Shown here piece by piece: positions 1 to 11,389 of a stretch of DNA of 64,000 nt. The stretch is taken from NCBI GenBank assembly GCA_963691655.1, contig OY829330.1, positions 19,462,182-19,526,181 on the forward strand, written 5' to 3'. The notes under the pieces were generated by a model, which was given only the letters and a program-made list of their open reading frames with translations, did not search any database and was not told where the DNA came from. Positions within the stretch are counted from its first letter, which is position 1, and the number at the start of each line of letters is the position of its first letter. Made by a program: the position numbers and the translations under genes. The DNA comes from Toxonevra muliebris. Lineage: Eukaryota; Arthropoda; Insecta; Diptera; Pallopteridae.

Positions 1-567
1 CCGAAGTGCTTTGAAGCACGATTGGGAGTCAGGCTACAAGTTTTTAGTGAAACAACTTTTGTGGCTATTTGGGCTCTCTATGTGTTTATATGCTCTGTGC
101 TAAAATCGAGCACGCATAAAATAATATAGATTTCTCCAAAAAATATGAATATTGTCTGTGGATCTAAACAATTTCTTTAAGACGAGCTTTTATTAAAAAA
201 GAATTTTTTTTATTATTTAATCAACAAAATATATTATGGGTATTCACGCGTTGATGCAAAAGTGCGACTTAAAGCACTAAGATGTGAGCGTTCAATGCAA
301 ATATTGGAGATGCGAAATTTTTTAACTGTCAAAATATTACAATCTCATTGAAAAATAATGAAAATATTTTGGATTCTTCTTATGAATTTAAAGGTAGAAA
401 GGTGTCAAACTTCCGCAATGCGCAACTAGTAATATCAACTAACAAGCATTTTGTATTTATCTAAATATTATTCTTTCCAGTGAATAATTTGAAATTTTGT
501 CGGTAGATAAGCTGGTTTAATATGTTTTAAAAAGAGTAATTTTTAGGTGCTTTTATTTCAAATGTTA
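1..567. other. AT-rich DNA, no gene seen
   Basis: I see no coding potential, repeat structure or RNA gene here. The stretch is AT-rich and resembles intronic or intergenic fly DNA. The Jockey-like relic begins just to its right. Confidence 0.4.
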
Positions 568-579
568 AACTTCTCGTAG

Positions 580-985
580 CTTTGTTGAGTTTAGTTTTAT
601 CAGTTGGTGATCTTCTACCATTTACGTCAAAGTTTGCGCTTCTAGTTAACCAAAACCATTATCTCGTTTGGGTAGTTACAGCCAGAAAAAGTTGCTTTCA
701 GAACTTCACCAGCATCATCTTCCAGTTGCTTCGTACTTTCATAATGCTTTTAAAATATAGCCAATTCGTTCTCTTATTTACTAATACATGTGGTTGTTCT
801 TTACTAATTATAGTAGTACTAATTGTTATATAAATTGGTGAATGGTCTAGCTCATTTCAAATCCATCTTCAACCATTATGTAACTTTTAGCAAAGTTTCT
901 CAGTATAAAGAAGTCAATGAGGTCTGGAGTTTTGTTATGATCAGTAGGCCAATAGGTGGATTTTCCTGTAGATATTGTATCACAA
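580..985 (-). pseudogene. Jockey-type LINE relic, endonuclease C-terminal part and linker
   Basis: Read on the minus strand, this continues the endonuclease of a Jockey-clade non-LTR retrotransposon from the segment at 1699-1955. Residues such as STGKSTYWPTD and PDLIDFF, then DHSPIYITIS, match the end of the AP-endonuclease domain, which nicks target DNA for target-primed reverse transcription. At least one frameshift (near 850) and several stops make it non-functional. It is separated from its other half by a hAT-type insertion (987-1690). The downstream reverse transcriptase is absent. The Jockey assignment comes from motif recognition and is fairly secure; the exact outer boundary is not visible. 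Confidence 0.65.
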
Positions 986-986
986 C

Positions 987-1690
987 TAGTGTTGATTCGA
1001 TACTCACATAGTATCGATACTTTTACTTATTACTTGTATCGAATAAAAGTATCGATGCCACCGAAAATATCGGGGAAAAGTATAGAATATGTACTTGTAT
1101 CGCATACTCATTTAAAGAGACAAATTATACTATTTTATTGTTCAAGTGGCTCTCGAGGAAAACATTCAGGCCAGAACGGCAAATTGTGATTAAGTATATG
1201 ATATTTATTATGTTTAGATGGAAATCACTAGAAAATTTATAATAGAAGGAAAACTAATCAGCAGATTATAGCTTGTTAAAAATATTTTATTTTAATGAAA
1301 AGGTTTCAGTAAACATTATGTTCTATATGCATGGCAGGCAATATTTTCTAGAACTTCAATACTGTACTGCAATATTTTCATACATTGGAATATTGCAATA
1401 TGAATTGAAATATTTTGAATATGCATATGAATAATTCTGCAGTAGTATTTTGAAATATATTTTTAATTGCTGTTAAATATTGCAATACGACTCACAATCT
1501 TAAATATTGTATAGCAATATTTCAGTTTTATAAACCAATGTTTCCCAAAAGTATCGAGTTTCCGATACTGACCCTTTTTTGTCGATACCAAGTAAAATAC
1601 TTATGGCATGGCATCGAGTAAAAAAATTACTTGAATCGAATGAAAAGTATCGAGTATTCGCTCGTATTTACTTGTATTGAATCATCACTA
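987..1690. mobile_element. hAT-type non-autonomous element, 704 bp, with 8-bp TSD
   Basis: The ends are inverted repeats starting TAGTGTTGATTCGATAC on the left and TAGTGATGATTCAATAC (reverse complement) on the right. ATCACAAC lies immediately outside both ends (979-986 and 1691-1698), a perfect 8-bp target duplication typical of hAT transposons. The interior is AT-rich, has further GTATCGA-type subterminal repeats near both ends, and shows no transposase. It interrupts the Jockey-like endonuclease relic. Removing the element and one TSD copy makes the flanking coding segments continuous. A truncated end of the same family lies at 13979. Confidence 0.8.
1139..1192 (-). repeat. Decayed LINE/SINE 3'-tail fragment
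   Basis: The reverse complement reads like the shared 3' tail of the SINE at 33489-33799 and of LINE A: a TATCACAATG-like block, a GCCGTTCTGGCCT block and GAGAGCCACT. The terminal CTAACC repeats are lost. It lies inside the hAT-type element, so it inserted there or was captured by it. Confidence 0.4.
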
Positions 1691-1698
1691 ATCACAAC

Positions 1699-1955
1699 CA
1701 GTCGTTTGTAGAGCCTTGAGTAGTTCTCGCCCTTTGGTCGTAATTAATCGTGAGCCCCAGTAGGTGTGTTTTGCGTTGAAATGACCTCCAAGGATAAATT
1801 TATCGCCAAGGAGCTTAAATAATTCTTTATACTTTTCGTTGCATATATTGTGTCGTGGTGGACTATAAGAAGCAGCGATAGTAAGTGGTTGGTGGTCGAT
1901 CTCAATTACTATCGAAGTCACTTGGAATTCGGCTGTAGAGTCGTCAGTCACTCAA
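1699..1955 (-). pseudogene. Jockey-type LINE relic, endonuclease core
   Basis: An 87-codon open frame on the minus strand (1688-1951 including the boundary) contains ILGGHFNAKHTYWGSRL, the catalytic block of the Jockey-clade AP endonuclease. The family normally has Asp where His stands in GGHFN (GGDFN or GDYN), so the catalytic metal-binding residue is lost here. Upstream sequence includes TIAASYSPPRH, the strand normally preceding this motif. The frame continues across the hAT-type insertion into 580-985. No reverse transcriptase of the same family is adjacent. Confidence 0.7.
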
Positions 1956-1959
1956 GGGG

Positions 1960-2730
1960 ACTAACATACATTTCGATGTGTGCCGTAATTGAGTGATCTG
2001 ATGGTAGTGTGGTCTATCACCTCCTCGTAGTGACAGCTGGTAACGGTTGCATGGCAGCCAGCTGGTGTAAACTATTATCTTGTAACAGGGCACATCAGAT
2101 GTTTGATATGCAACTGGCTAAGATAAGATGGAGCAAACCCTCTCGACTCAGATATGATAGGGTTCCGTTTGTGGTGCGCCTCAGATATGTTTAAATTTTG
2201 ATATCAATCAGAATTAGACTTTCTGGCGTGCAATACATGTGGGTCACTGCATATCTAGTCAATCAAACCACCCCTGGGTACTCTGGCGTTCTCCCTTATT
2301 GGGATTGGGCGTCAGGTACCAAAATGGTACGACTCTCGATATGTCCACGGACTTCTTTTTATTTCCCTAATATGTTTTCGATTGCTTTGGGCTGGTGGTT
2401 GTGGTTTCTGGACCTTATAGTAGCGGGGTGAAACCTTCTATGAACTGCTCCAGTTTAAGGCCACAACTGTCTCAGTCCCGTTAAAACACTGGCAGGCCTC
2501 GTGGCACGTTCAAAGTCCGTCGCCATTTGGTTGGCGGTGTAGGTTTGGTTGAGACTGACTCCCAATTAGCACTGGTCTGGCTCTGAGTACTTGTTCCCAT
2601 AAGGGCTCGCACCAACCCTCGCATAGCCTCCCTGCTTGCATAGATAACCATGCGATCATTAAGGTGACTATACATTACGGACTGAGATAGCGGCCACGAG
2701 TGGGAACCCATCAACCATGAATATGCTAAA
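1960..2730. other. Unassigned, GC-richer stretch between two LINE relics
   Basis: This stretch is visibly richer in G and C than its surroundings and has short open frames on both strands (for example 2481-2756 minus and 2198-2431 plus). None matches a family I recognise. It is likely decayed transposon sequence, perhaps the 5' part of one of the flanking LINEs. No gene is claimed. Confidence 0.3.
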
Positions 2731-3864
2731 TAAAAACGACAAAAACCAAAGGCCAACCCACATGGGAAGCCCCCAATCGCTCAACTTCAGACCGATCAGT
2801 CTGTCCTCCTTTCTCTTAAAAACATTAGAAAGGGTTCTTGATTTTCATATCAGGAACTCTATCAATCCCACTCTTTTATCCAAATCACAGCATGCCTATA
2901 CTAAATAGAAGTCTGTGGAAACAACGCTACATGTACTCATTGAAGAAGTTGAAAAATCACTTTCCAACAAAGAATACACGCTTGCAGTGTTTCTCGATAT
3001 CGAGGGGGCTTTCAACAATGTCTGCCCCGACGCTGTCGTTAATGTCTTAATAAATCTTAATCTTGATGTTAATCTGGTTAGATTTATAGGAAAACTACTT
3101 AAAATACGTATCATCAGCTCCTCTATCGGAAATGATAAAGTCAAATAGGGGCACACCACAAGGAGGTGAACCCATTGCTAAAGAGATTAGACCAAACCGG
3201 CTTCAAAATAATTGCTTATGCAGATGACATTGCTATTGCAGTGTCTGGCAAATACGTTTCTACTCTTTCAGAACGGCTAAATCACTCACTTGGCATTCTG
3301 TCTCACTGATGCCGTGAATTCGGTCTTAATGTAAATCCTGCCAAAAAAGAGGTTATGCTTTTCACTAGAAAGTATAAAATATCAACTTTTGCCCTACCTA
3401 AAATTAATGGTACCTCGCTTTACCTTAGCAAGCGTGTCAAATATTTAGGACTTCTTCTTGATCCTAAACTTCAATGGAAAGCTAACATAGCAGAGAGGGT
3501 ACGGAAAGTCTCTTGCGCTCTCTACTGCTGTAAGAGGGCATTAGGAACAAGATGGGGTCTTCAACCTCGAGTCACTTCCTGGCTCTATTCAGCAGTGGTC
3601 GAGCCTAATTCTCTTTATGGATCCGTCTTCTTGTGGCCAGCTACTGCAAAGGCGGTCAACCTGAAACCACTGGATAAGGTTAGAAGAACGGCAGCCATAT
3701 TGATTACTGGGGCTCTCCGTACTACCTCCACAAAAGCTCTCTTCGCAATCCTTCATTGGTTGCCAACTTCACTTCTGGTTAAGGAACAAGCTAAGTGCTC
3801 TGCTGCCAAACTCAGTGCCCTAACTTGCTGGACCCGGTCAAACTGGGCCATGCCAAGATTTTAA
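2717..3864 (+). pseudogene. Reverse transcriptase of LINE family A, broken
   Basis: The RT pieces lie in order: FRPISLSSFLLKTLER (RT motif 1, about 2780), SKSQHAYTK, VFLDIEGAFNNV (motif 3, first catalytic Asp, about 2990), a GTPQGG-like site at 3150, IIAYADDIAIAVSG (catalytic YADD, about 3210), LFTRKYK and YLGLLLDPKLQW (thumb). At 3147-3175 the conserved stretch between the PQGG and the following helix is missing, an internal deletion of roughly 30 bases with a frame change. A stop interrupts the frame at 2907 and another at 3309. The catalytic aspartates remain but the protein cannot be made as one chain. Confidence 0.75.
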
Positions 3865-4893
3865 TCCACGATACGTCCGTATCAACTAACGTAGACTACA
3901 TTTGCTCTACCCCACGTTCTTCACCCATATCCCCAGTAGAGAGGAATGGGTTAATGACGAGGTGGTCACTGACAATTCAATTGACATCTATACAGATGCA
4001 TCCAAATTGGAGGAAAGTGTCGGCTGTGGCATCTACTCTAGTAAGTTAGATCTCAGACTCTCTTTCCGACTTCCTGACCATTGCAGCGTCTTTCAGGCGG
4101 AAGTAATGGCTATCTATCAAGCATCCAAGTGGCAACGATACATTCGATACGAATATCTGCATCTACACGGACAGCCAAGCAGCAATAAAGTCTCTTGTCG
4201 GTGTTTTCACCACATCAAAGCTGGTTCTTGACTGCCGATCTTCACTCAACATTTTGTCGAGTCACTCGCAGGTCCACCTATATTGGGTACCTGGACATAT
4301 GGATATTTCAGGTAACTGTAAAGCCGACAAGTTAGCAAAACAGGGCTCGCAGCTTACAGATATTTCACCTTCCTGTAACATTGGTGTGCCTCTTACGTCT
4401 ATTAAATTAGCCATTAAGCAAAACTACCTTGAAGAAGCAAAAATATCCTGGATAGCGGAGCATACCTGTGGTACTACCAGGCTAACATGGACCACTATGG
4501 ACAATAGACGGACTAGACAGCTACTCAACCTTAGCAGAAACTCCATCAGCATTACGACTTCGGTGCTCACGGGACACTGCATAATGGGGAGCCATGCTGC
4601 AAGATTAGGACTGCTATTCAATGACTTCTATCGGGGCTGCGACTCTGAGGAGGAAGAAGAAACAGTCCTCCATTTTATGTGCGAATGCCCATCCCTGGCC
4701 AGGAGGAGACTAAAACTCCTGGGTTCACCTTTCTTCACTAGTCTATCCGAGCTATCATCCATAAATATTAAGGAATTATGGAATCCTCATGGTTCTCCAC
4801 TCCGTAAATGGGGAGTCGCGCCGTACTGTGGTATCACAATGAGCCTAAATGTGCTTTCAAGCAGAAGGCTGCCACTCCAATCTAACCTAACCT
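2733..4893 (+). mobile_element. LOA-like non-LTR retrotransposon, family A, 5'-truncated relic
   Basis: The order on the plus strand is reverse transcriptase (2.75-3.85 kb), RNase H (3.95-4.40 kb), a cysteine-rich C-terminal region (4.40-4.80 kb) and a 3' end of CTAACCTAACC at 4881-4893. An RT followed by RNase H fits the LOA/I-type LINEs rather than Jockey. Stops and frame changes occur at 2907, 3147, 3309, 3864 and in RNase H, so it is dead. The 3' end shares a block (TATCACAATG ... GCCACTCCAA) with the SINE at 33489-33799. The clade name rests on motif recall; I could not place it against references. Confidence 0.75.
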
Positions 4894-4895
4894 AA
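3902..4895 (+). pseudogene. RNase H and C-terminal region of LINE family A
   Basis: IYTDASKLEESVGCG (first catalytic Asp), LPDHCSVFQAEVMAI (catalytic Glu), then after a frame change LYWVPGHMDISGNCKADKLA (the WVPGH...GN...AD block with the last Asp) mark an RNase HI domain. The following 213-codon frame (4254-4895) carries the conserved GHCIMG segment and a CxCP-type block, LHFMCECPSLARRRL, characteristic of the C-terminus of these LINEs. The second Asp region (TDSQAA-like) near 4150-4180 is shifted out of frame. Confidence 0.75.
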
Positions 4896-5148
4896 CTTCT
4901 CGTAAATGAAAGAATCGATGTCGAAATTATTATTTTTTGGCTGCTAATATCATATATCAAATATTGGAATCCAATGTCATCAAAGAAGGAATACTATAAA
5001 ATTTTATTTAATAGGAAATTACTTACTTTTCAGTGAATTCAAATCATTTTGCAAAACTTCAACTCACATTCTTTAATTTTCCGATAATAATTTAACGTTG
5101 AAAACGTGTTGATTGTTCAACTTTTATAAAACGACTAAGTTACTTAAC
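4894..5148. other. AT-rich spacer
   Basis: No gene or clear repeat is seen between the LINE A tail and the start of similarity to the hAT-type element at 38761-39836. The 11 bases AACTTCTCGTA directly after the LINE tail also occur at 568-578 (see findings). Confidence 0.3.
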
Positions 5149-6108
5149 AAAGTGCGGGGAATCGGAGAATGAGTTGTTTTGTGCGGGAAAACGGCACATT
5201 TTCGTTCAAAGACTTAACGCAATATTTTGATTTAATTTTTCATCTAACGTAAATCGTTGAACTTATGCAATATTTTATATTCTGGGTTTTAAAATCTTCA
5301 TCTTTCCTGCACTTCCTTGGTTTGGAAAAATCATTTTTTAAAAAATTATGCTATTTGAATGTATTATATTTCCAAAGTATTTAGTATAAATTTCAGAGAG
5401 AAACTCGGAGTACTTTCGGTGATATGGATGATTATAGCTCCGAGTGTCATATAGGACAAAATGGTCACGCGACGCTTCAGCTTCTCTTACGACCGTTCAG
5501 AAAGGCTTAGCTGTGCCTTCGTACAGCATCTCTTCATTAATACCTCTTAATCCTTGCTGACTGTAAACTGTTAACTTACAAATTACGGTCAGCCATTATA
5601 AGGAAGCAGAATATATTTTATATGTTAAAAACCGATAGTCAAAACTTTGAACCCATTTTTCTCAAAACAAGGTTTTGCCATGGGCGTACGATAAGTAAAA
5701 TTGAAATATGTTCTTCTACACAACAATAGTCCGAGGACGTACTTGAAAAATAGGTTTTGTTAATTTTGTTCTCAATTTGCCACTTTGCTTTCACGAGAAA
5801 AGTCCAATTTTTGAGAAAACTAATTTTCGGCGGTCCGCCATTTTGTGAATTGTTGATAAAATAATCGTAGTGTGTCCTGGGATCACAGTCATAATTTTTC
5901 GAAGAGTATTTTTTTTAGATATTCCTGTGAGCCACGATCGCGCATGCCAATGACTATTTCCAAAACGTCTTCCATGGATACATTTTTATTAATCCTATAA
6001 AAATTTATAAAACTTTAGTAAAGAAAGTGCAGGGCCCCCTTAAAATAACACTCAGCGAGAGTAATTTTAAGCTTATGTTGCATAAAGGATATTTTTAATT
6101 TTAGCCGT

Positions 6109-7666
6109 TGCGTGCAAAAGTGGTGTAAGTCAATTTTTTTATAGTACGGGCTTTCACCACCAGGCAGTAACTTTAACCTCATTCCATTTTGTGTGGAAGT
6201 TTTGTAAGTTTAGGTTCAACTGTTTGTCGGTAGATGGCAGGAGGATGTTGAATGCTAGAACGGAATGGCGATAGCAAAAGTGGTGTAAGTTACTGATCAA
6301 GAAGGTTATGGTTTTAGAACGAAACGCGTGGTAAAATATAATAGCGGGAACCAAAACAACGGTATACTAAACAGCATTTACCCAAAAGGTAAAGGCTGTG
6401 AGCTAGCTCCGAAATAAATTGTTGCGTTTTGAAAATGACAATCCTTACACTATATTTTGTTAAGAAACACTTAGTGAATTTGAAAAATTTTCAGAGCTCA
6501 AACTAAAAAAACTACTCAAATCCTAATAAAACTTTTAAGAATTACAGAAACTCCGTTTGTTTACGTCCCCAAGAGCGTAACAGTAGCAAAGAAGAGTGAC
6601 ATGATGGACTGATTCCCTTATATTCCCCCAATTCATCACCCATTTTTCCTTAACTTAAAAACATCTAAATACGAAATGATAGAAGATGTGGGACCTTTAG
6701 ACGAGTAGCAAATGAATAGTTTACTATAAAATTTTCATTTGTATTTTTAATTTTTTTTTATTTACTTTATTATACCGACTTACAAAAATTGAGTTTAATA
6801 TTGTTTTGAGTTTAAAAATAATTTGAAAAATATTTTTATTATATTTTGAATAAAATATTCTATAGCAAATTCTATTTTTATTACAAAACTCAGGATCCCC
6901 TAAAATGCGTCCGTCATAAATTTGGTGTAATAGTGCGGACACACGAGAGTGCATTTCGTTGAAACTCTGCATTTAAAATTCGTTTTTTGACAGATTATAA
7001 GTTTGGAGAAGAAGAAGAATTTTTGTGTGTGTTTTGTGCAAATAAAAATTAGTAAAAATGTTGCCTTTCAATTGGATGTGGGCACCAAGAATTTATATAA
7101 CAATTGTGGAAAATTGGGGGAATGCCAATGAGTTACACTCTGACTCCGTTATTTTATTTTTCGCTTAATAAATATTACAGCTGTTATGGAAACAAAATCC
7201 AAAATGTCTAAAAAATTTAATAGATTTTAAATTTTTCCTGTTTTTTACAACCTTGCGTTTGAGGGTTGCTAGTTAATTTCTTCATTTCAATGAAATGAGT
7301 CTGAAATGCAGAGTTTCATTTGACACTTTTTGTATAGCGGAACTGCATTTCAGACACATTTCAACGAAATGTTAAATTTGCCTGAAATGCACTCTCGTGT
7401 GTCCGCACTATAAGTCATAACATACAACTTAATTTAATAAACATGTTGTTTGCAAAAGAGGTGTAAGTCATTTTGAGGGTACAAAAATGGTATATTTCAG
7501 TACATACTCAAGTAAAAACAAGGATTATTAGATGAACAAGTATCTTATAAAGCTTTTTGTGAAGGGGGAAAAAAAATTTAACAATTACTTTATTTTTTAC
7601 AACACTTCACTAAACCAATGTATTGCTCAAAATCGAATTTTATGACTTACACCACTTTTGCACGCA
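6109..7666. mobile_element. TIR element, 1.56 kb, with 24-bp perfect inverted repeats
   Basis: The left end starts TGCGTGCAAAAGTGGTGTAA and the right end is its exact reverse complement over 24 bases. The motif GCAAAAGTGGTGTAAGT recurs inside (6273-6294 and, with one change, 7452-7471), as subterminal repeats often do in DNA transposons. No transposase is recognisable; a 66-codon frame at 6154-6354 shows no known domain. No clear target duplication is visible. It splits the hAT-type copy A and is itself split by the element at 6931-7410. The superfamily is not assigned. Confidence 0.65.
6931..7410. mobile_element. MITE, 480 bp, TAA target duplication (PIF/Harbinger-like)
   Basis: Terminal inverted repeats of about 26 bases (TAGTGCGGACACACGAGAGT...) bound the element, with TAA on both outsides (6928-6930 and 7411-7413). 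A 3-bp TWA duplication is the habit of PIF/Harbinger transposons. Taking it out restores a GGTGTAAGTCA motif that matches the subterminal repeat of the surrounding element. No coding sequence is inside. Confidence 0.65.
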
Positions 7667-7798
7667 TTTGTAAAAAGTGTTTATATGGAAAGTGCGTAAC
7701 GCACTGTTATACGATGAAATTATACCGGTGCGGGGAATTTGGTTGAAAATCGGGGAATTTCTCGGGAGCAAGTAAAAATGAGTTGGTGTTCCTGGCAC

Positions 7799-9680
7799 TG
7801 TACTGAAAAAACAAAAAAGAACACAGACGCGCAACAACGTGTCGCCAAAAGTAAAAAACCGGTAAGAAAAAAGCAAATTTTCCAGGAAAAGTTCTGTTAT
7901 TTCGTGGCTATTCGCTGCTGTCTTTCATATATTTCAAGCTGCATTACTTGGTAAGATATGTTTTCTCTTTACTATTTTCGATTGTATAAAAACTAAAGCA
8001 AAGTTATGAGAGAAGAAATCTGTGCATTCTATGTTCCCTTACATTTAAATTCATTTTTTCCTTATGATTTGTTCATGACTGAATTCGTTTATGACAAAAG
8101 TCACACATTCCTCATATGCCTTCTGGGTTGGTGTCATTTTACGCATGTGAAAAGCTAAATCTAATTGTCGAGTGAAATTGAGATTATGGTCTAATTCACA
8201 ATAGTTTATAACTTGAACAAATTAAATTTTAGCAAAAACAGCATGAATTTTATTAAAACTATATATATATTTAGCTTCACTTAAGAAAAAAATCATTTAT
8301 TTATCTCTATTCGTTTCCGAGATATGAATAAATAAAAAATATACTACGTAAATTTACAAATATTTTTAGGGAGTAAGAGGATAATCGTACCTTTATCGAA
8401 AAATATCGTTGTCCTAGAAATACGAGAAAAAATATTTTCAGGTTGACCGATTCACTTTTTTCGGCCCACTAACAAATATTCTTTACTGGGTATTACCACC
8501 TACACACACACACACACACACACACTCACTCACTCACACTCAGACTAACTAACGCATTTACGAGCTCATAATAAAATGTAAGACGTGTCTCGTAATTTTT
8601 TATATTAACGCTGCAAAGTATGCAAATGTAAAGAAGTCGTGAATTTGTTAAATTATTATTTTAGTGTTAAATTCATTTTCATACCAGCAAAATGAAAATT
8701 TGGTTGCCTTTCCAAATCACGCAATTCCGTTAAATATTCTAAGAATATGAGTGATTTCATTGTACATGCTATTGAAACTTGGAAGCAATAAAAACAAAAC
8801 AAAGGCATTTTTATAAACGAATATTTATGAAGAACGTGAAGTTAAAATATAATATATAAATATTATTCTAAACTAACTAATATTTAATCCATAATATTTA
8901 ATAAAACGATCTAGCTGTGTGTGTGCGCGAATTTTGCCGGCATATTTTGGTCAATAGTTAGTTCTTGGTTTTTTAATACAAAATATGTGAAAGATGCATT
9001 AATATACATGTATATGTATGCATACTCGCAGAAAAATAAAGTATAAGATAAATAAGAAAACATTTCAAAGTAAATCGTTAATGAAAGTTTACCTTCAAGC
9101 GTATTTTGTGTCAATTTGACAATATTAGAATTCATCTCTTTTATATTGTTGGTATTTTTTCTGCATTAAATTTACCTGCTATTTTGACTCAACGTATAAA
9201 TGTGTGTATTATTTTTTATTTGTGAAATTTTTTTCGCCCTGAGATGCTAGGTTGTATAAAAACATATCTCTAATAAGTCGTTCAAGTGTCAGATTAACAC
9301 AATGCTAGTAATAACTGGCAATGGAGAAAATGGCCACATAATGTTAAAGGAAGTATTTTTTATGATCACCATCGCCAAAAAGCATGTTTAGGAGGACGCA
9401 CCCCAGAATAAAGTAGAATAAAGTAAATTGGTGAGTAATAGTTTGGGGCAAAATGTTCGAGAACGATGTAAAAATCTTATTTTCATTATAGAAAACTAAT
9501 TCACCAATTATTAGAAAAAAAGGAGGTCATTTTGAATGTTAAATCTTTCGACAACTTTTTCACCATCGTATCGTCACTTAAAAATAGCTGCGTTTTATTC
9601 GCTACTCGCTTCTAGTTTTGTATAACTACCAACGTTCATTGTATAGGAAAACAGCAAGAAAGCCGCAACCATAACACGTG
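7799..9680. other. AT-rich DNA with a CA microsatellite, no gene seen
   Basis: No coding region or element ends were recognised apart from the microsatellite at 8502-8540. Short open frames (for example 8911-9135 minus) have low-complexity composition and no family resemblance. Confidence 0.4.
8502..8540. repeat. (CA)12 followed by CACT repeats
   Basis: A run of twelve CA dinucleotides passes directly into CTCACTCACTCACACTC. It is a compound microsatellite. Confidence 0.95.
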
Positions 9681-9683
9681 TAA

Positions 9684-10254
9684 TTATAGCTGTTATGATC
9701 TACCCACAATTGTGACGTACGACGATAACTGAACAACTGTTGAGCTTGCCGCTGTGAAATACGTTCGACAATCAGCTGCCTTTTTGAATTGTAAATTATT
9801 ATTTACGCGAGAAATTTTTGTTTATCTGAGCAGGAGCAAAAATTTGTTTATAATTGAAAAGGGCACAAATATCTGCAGACTGATGAAAATAATGAAGATT
9901 GCTACCGTAATGTATTGTATATAATCACTGATAATTTTAACTTTTTGTTAACAATCAACCCTGTGGCTATGCCGCTCGACGGTCATAATAAAAATAAATT
10001 TAAAATTGACCGAAAACCGTCGACTGTAGAATACCGCCGCAATTTTCTGCAATTTCATACGATTTAGTAAGTTTTAATTTTGACATGGGCTGAAGACCAT
10101 CGTAGTTAGGACCTAGTTTCTTAAGTTTATTTATAGAATTGATTTTTGTAAATAAATAAATAATAATAATAATAATTAATTTTGACAGTGGTAAACCATC
10201 GAAGGCTCCACCCTCGTAAGCCGCAATTGTGGATAGACCATTATGTATAACTAG
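9684..10254. repeat. Possible TIR element, about 570 bp
   Basis: GTTATGATCTACCCACAATTG near 9690-9711 and CAATTGTGGATAGACCATTAT near 10222-10243 form an imperfect inverted pair. Between them are CGACGGTC/GACCGxxxxCCGTCG motifs and a (TAA)n run at 10160-10178. No transposase and no confident target duplication were seen. Confidence 0.3.
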
Positions 10255-11389
10255 CCTGTTGTTTTACAACTTTGGGTTACCCATTACATACTACTGAAAA
10301 AAAGGAACTGTTTGATAAAAAACTACAAAGAAATTATTTAAAATGTCACAGGCGAAAGAATAACTCACTTCTTCAAAATAAAACTAAAAACATAAGTATA
10401 TACCCAACCATATTAGGAATCTTTAATTTTACTTTTGTTTACTTTTTAATAAACTAAATAAAACTTTGTTCAAAATCTCAAATATAAGGAAACCCGAACA
10501 TCTGCTGTCATTAGTGATGTGCTAATATTATTTATTTCCACCACATTTTGTAAAAGCACTTTTTGACTATTTTACTTGATGAAATATTTGGACTTATTTC
10601 TGTTCCCATCGTAAAATAATCTGAGACGATTAACCGCAATGATTGGCATCCATTATTACAATTATTGATCTTTTTTAAAATATTTCACCTCCAGCTGCTG
10701 AGCGGCTTCATTGTGAATGATAATAAAATGAAGAAGAGACTTAAGTACTTGGTTTTATTCACACACGTTAACCCTAGAACTATAACGGTCTTTTATACTA
10801 CGTTACGTAACGTGAATTTTACGTATTGATTAATATCCTACTTATACGCTTTAATTATTTCTATGTTTTGCAGTCTAAAATTATGTTCTTTTATTTTATT
10901 GAACTATTTATTCGTAAACAAGCTTAAAAATATAATACATTTTCATTTTATTAAAAAAAAAATGAGAACCCATGGATTTCATTTATCCAATGATACAGTT
11001 TTGACAAATTTTAATTTGATGTTTGTTTGAATTTTACGTTCAGACCAGGGTAGAATTATAAAAAGGTAGTTTCATTTTCAATATTTTGGACGACATTTTG
11101 AATTTTTGACAAATAAAAAAAAATGTTTCAGAGATGCATTTTACAAAATGAGAAACGTTGTAAAATGCAGTAGTAGACGAATTTTACTTTTATTATTGAG
11201 TAGTAAATAATGAAATTTTTTTATAATTTATAATAGCCAAATCCAACAAAATTAAATTTTATCGTTTTCTTCATTACTAAATATTGTTTGGTAAGTTTTG
11301 CAATGAAAATTTTCACCAAAAAAAAACAAAATTATTTATAATCCTACTTATTTGTATTTGCTGTATGCACCACTGATCAGAGCTGTAAA
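10255..11389. other. AT-rich DNA, no gene seen
   Basis: Nothing recognisable. A 61-codon frame at 10272-10457 is lysine- and asparagine-rich and matches nothing I know. Confidence 0.35.

Larger units (their letters stand above)
5148..7798. mobile_element. hAT-type element copy A, related to 38761-39836, split by insertion
   Basis: 5148-6108 and 7667-7798 align collinearly with about 38810-39700 and 39705-39836. Shared landmarks are GGGGAATCGGxGAATGAG at the left, AACCGATAGTCAAAACTTT, TTTTTGAGAAAACTAATTTT in the middle and GGGGAATTTGGT...GAGTTGG at the right. The first 50 or so bases, including the terminal inverted repeat, are missing on the left, so no target duplication can be scored. It is interrupted at 6109-7666 by another TIR element. 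No transposase frame was found, so it is non-autonomous. Confidence 0.65.

Noticed and set aside
582..833. 83-codon plus-strand frame
   Set aside because: It is antisense to the Jockey-like relic, whose minus-strand reading explains the open frame better.
2481..2756. 91-codon minus-strand frame
   Set aside because: No family match, no splice or start context, and lies between two LINE relics; not claimed as a gene.
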